Source: Thermoplasmata archaeon
GTDB taxonomy: Archaea; Thermoplasmatota; DTKX01; JAHFTX01
Direction of reading: 5' to 3'
DNA: 64,000 nucleotides
Assembly: GCA_023265395.1 (NCBI GenBank)
Contig: JAHFTX010000004.1
Location: 53,481 to 117,480 of the forward strand
Below, piece after piece: positions 63,057-64,000 of the stretch. Below the pieces are notes generated by a model. The model had not been told where the DNA came from. It searched no databases and worked only from the letters and a program-made list of their open reading frames with translations. The position numbers and the translations under genes are program-made. Position 1 is the stretch's first letter. The number at the start of each line of letters is the position of its first letter.

Positions 63057-63335
63057 TCAGCCAGGGGCCTTGTGGGTGAGGACCTCGAGCTCGGCGAACT
63101 CCTTGGAGATCGCCTTGGCAGCCTTGCGCAGCACGCCGGTCGCCTTGCCCTTGCTGACCTTGACGAAGAACCGGGGGTTCTCGAGCAGGGGGTGGCCCAT
63201 GGTGTAGCTGGCCACCAGCACGTCGCCGTCCTGGAGCAGCTTCTGCTTGAGGGGCTCCAGCACCGTCTCATCGACCCCCACCATCTCGAGTTCGAGGGCT
63301 TGTTCTGTCTCCTTGTTGAGTATGCGGAACTCCAT
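63057..63335 (-). CDS. rpoL: DNA-directed RNA polymerase subunit L (Rpo11)
   Basis: 92 residues. Archaeal homologue of Rpb11 that pairs with subunit D to nucleate polymerase assembly. The fold begins MEFRILNKETEQALELEMVG, with the conserved segment VLVASYTMGHPLLENPRFFV (family: AxYKVDHPLLxxPxF) and a C-terminal helix GVLRKAAKAISKEF. This gene is strong evidence that the DNA is archaeal. It lies between truD and the GYD-like gene. Confidence 0.92.
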   Translation of the reverse strand: MEFRILNKETEQALELEMVGVDETVLEPLKQKLLQDGDVLVASYTMGHPLLENPRFFVKVSKGKATGVLRKAAKAISKEFAELEVLTHKAPG

Positions 63336-63350
63336 GTGAGTACTCCTTGC

Positions 63351-63605
63351 CTACCGTGTCCAATGCAACTGTTCGACGGGGAAGCACACCAGGGTGGTGC
63401 TATTTGCAACCTCGCCGAACTGTACGATGAAGCGTGCCGCAATCTCCTCGCTCTGGGCCTCGAAGAGGACGATGCAGTCCCACTCCCCGAAGGTCGCGAG
63501 GAACTGGATGACCTTGACCTCGTCGGGGACCTTGGGGTGCTTGAACTGGCGGATCGCCTCGGTGTACTTGCCCGGCAGGGACTTGAGCAGCGTCATGAAC
63601 CGCAT
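63351..63605 (-). CDS. GYD/RAM-like small alpha-beta protein
   Basis: 84 residues. One ferredoxin-like domain: MRFMTLLKSLPGKYTEAIRQ, then VIQFLATFGEWDCIVLFEAQ, with FGEWD in the place of the GYD-family GxYD loop, and IAARFIVQFGEVANSTTLVC. Related domains are small-molecule-binding modules in GYD proteins and Lrp regulators; no DNA-binding part is present. GGAGG lies eight bases upstream and a clear TATA box at 63649. It starts a likely operon with rpoL and truD (gaps 15 and 18 bases). Confidence 0.78.
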   Translation of the reverse strand: MRFMTLLKSLPGKYTEAIRQFKHPKVPDEVKVIQFLATFGEWDCIVLFEAQSEEIAARFIVQFGEVANSTTLVCFPVEQLHWTR

Positions 63606-63648
63606 GCATTGGCCTCCAGTCGGGGCTCCTGCCCAACGTCGCCCCCTG

Positions 63649-63658
63649 CTATAAAAGT
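63649..63658 (-). promoter_or_regulatory. TATA box of the GYD-rpoL-truD operon
   Basis: Minus strand ACTTTTATAG, 44-53 bases before the ATG at 63605. Distance allows transcription to begin about 20 bases before the start codon. Confidence 0.65.
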
Positions 63659-63910
63659 CCCACCGGTCCCCCGGGTGGCTGGTGGCGCTGCGAGAGGCGG
63701 AGAGGCGTGCAGCGTGTGGTTGCCAAGTGTAGAGTCATCGGGGTCGACGGCGATGCGCGTCCCTGCCTGGTAATCGAGCAGCCCGTCGTCGTCGATGCAT
63801 GCCTGGTTTGTGTCAGAACTCTGCATGCACCCTTCGATTCTCCCCTGTGAATCGCCCGCCATTCGTAGGGTTGCGCGGGGGCCGGACAAGCCTTGGGATA
63901 GGCCGCAGCT
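63659..63910. other. Intergenic region without a supported gene
   Basis: Short open frames occur on both strands but none has a good ribosome-binding site or recognisable product, and the base composition is less G/C-biased than in the genes. TGCATGCC and CTGCATGCA at about 63796 and 63820 form a loose repeat. Nothing else noted. Confidence 0.4.
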
Positions 63911-64000
63911 TTACTCCTCGGACGCTTCGGATGGAGTGTTGGGGACTATCAGGAGCCAATACCAGAGGATCCACGCACCGACCATGGCGACACTCCACAT
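63911..64000 (-). CDS. C-terminal fragment of a membrane protein running off the window
   Basis: The last 29 codons visible read as a membrane helix (VAMVGAWILWYWLLIVP) and short acidic end, stopping with TAA at 63911-63913. An ATG lies exactly at the window edge, so it could be a complete 29-residue protein, but more likely the gene continues beyond the window. Product cannot be identified. Confidence 0.5.
   Translation of the reverse strand: MWSVAMVGAWILWYWLLIVPNTPSEASEE

Overview
The window is GC-rich (my estimate is well above 60 percent G+C) and reads as chromosomal DNA of an archaeon. Evidence for Archaea: an RNA polymerase subunit L (Rpo11) gene, a tiny L41e ribosomal protein gene, a Pus7-type TruD, an archaeal-style mevalonate kinase, two tRNA genes interrupted by introns with bulge-helix-bulge splice motifs, and TATA-like boxes upstream of several genes. 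The number of very large PKD, Ig-like and beta-propeller surface proteins, and of multi-pass membrane proteins with a shared cytosolic domain, would fit a Thermoplasmatota-like euryarchaeon. That lineage is an inference. Several genes (MetK, acyl-CoA dehydrogenases, OsmC, the ARC/PafA pair) look bacterial in type.

Layout. 1-4.5 kb: a minus-strand signalling cluster (flavin-domain histidine kinase, tandem winged-helix regulator, stand-alone receiver, CBS/zinc-ribbon protein, tandem Usp). 4.6-5.4 kb: small stress-type genes. 5.5-21.3 kb: mostly minus-strand surface proteins (propeller, beta-helix and PKD proteins), interrupted by citrate synthase and a zinc-ribbon gene. 21.3-26.7 kb: MTH938-like protein, family-5-type uracil-DNA glycosylase, a CxxC-x17-CxxC peptide, an orphan, a molybdopterin oxidoreductase and a K+ channel. 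26.7-28.7 kb: tRNA-Trp, L41e, an acyl-CoA dehydrogenase and tRNA-Arg. 28.8-31.8 kb: a lipoprotein with twenty exact 21-residue Asp-rich repeats. 32-36.3 kb: a coiled-coil zinc-ribbon protein divergent from a three-gene operon: an ARC/Mpa-type proteasomal ATPase, a PafA/Dop-family ligase, and a 60-residue Pup-like protein. 36.4-42 kb: an FTR1 iron-permease operon behind a DtxR-like palindrome. 42-47.4 kb: aminotransferase, MetK, acyl-CoA dehydrogenase, GATase-like protein. 47.5-60 kb: further surface and receptor proteins, YyaL-type thioredoxin protein, mevalonate kinase. 60-64 kb: EVE protein, acyl-CoA dehydrogenase, TruD, RpoL and a GYD-like protein.

The most notable system is the ARC - PafA/Dop - Pup-like operon. 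Its order matches actinobacterial arc-dop-pup, but the chromosome is archaeal. The modifier candidate ends in GGD plus a six-residue tail instead of a terminal GGE or GGQ. Also notable are a tRNA-Arg intron inside the T-loop with a perfect splice motif, a tRNA-Trp intron with a self-complementary guide-like element, and three membrane receptors sharing a roadblock-like C-terminal domain. Nearly all long ORFs antisense to these genes are shadows of high-GC codon usage.
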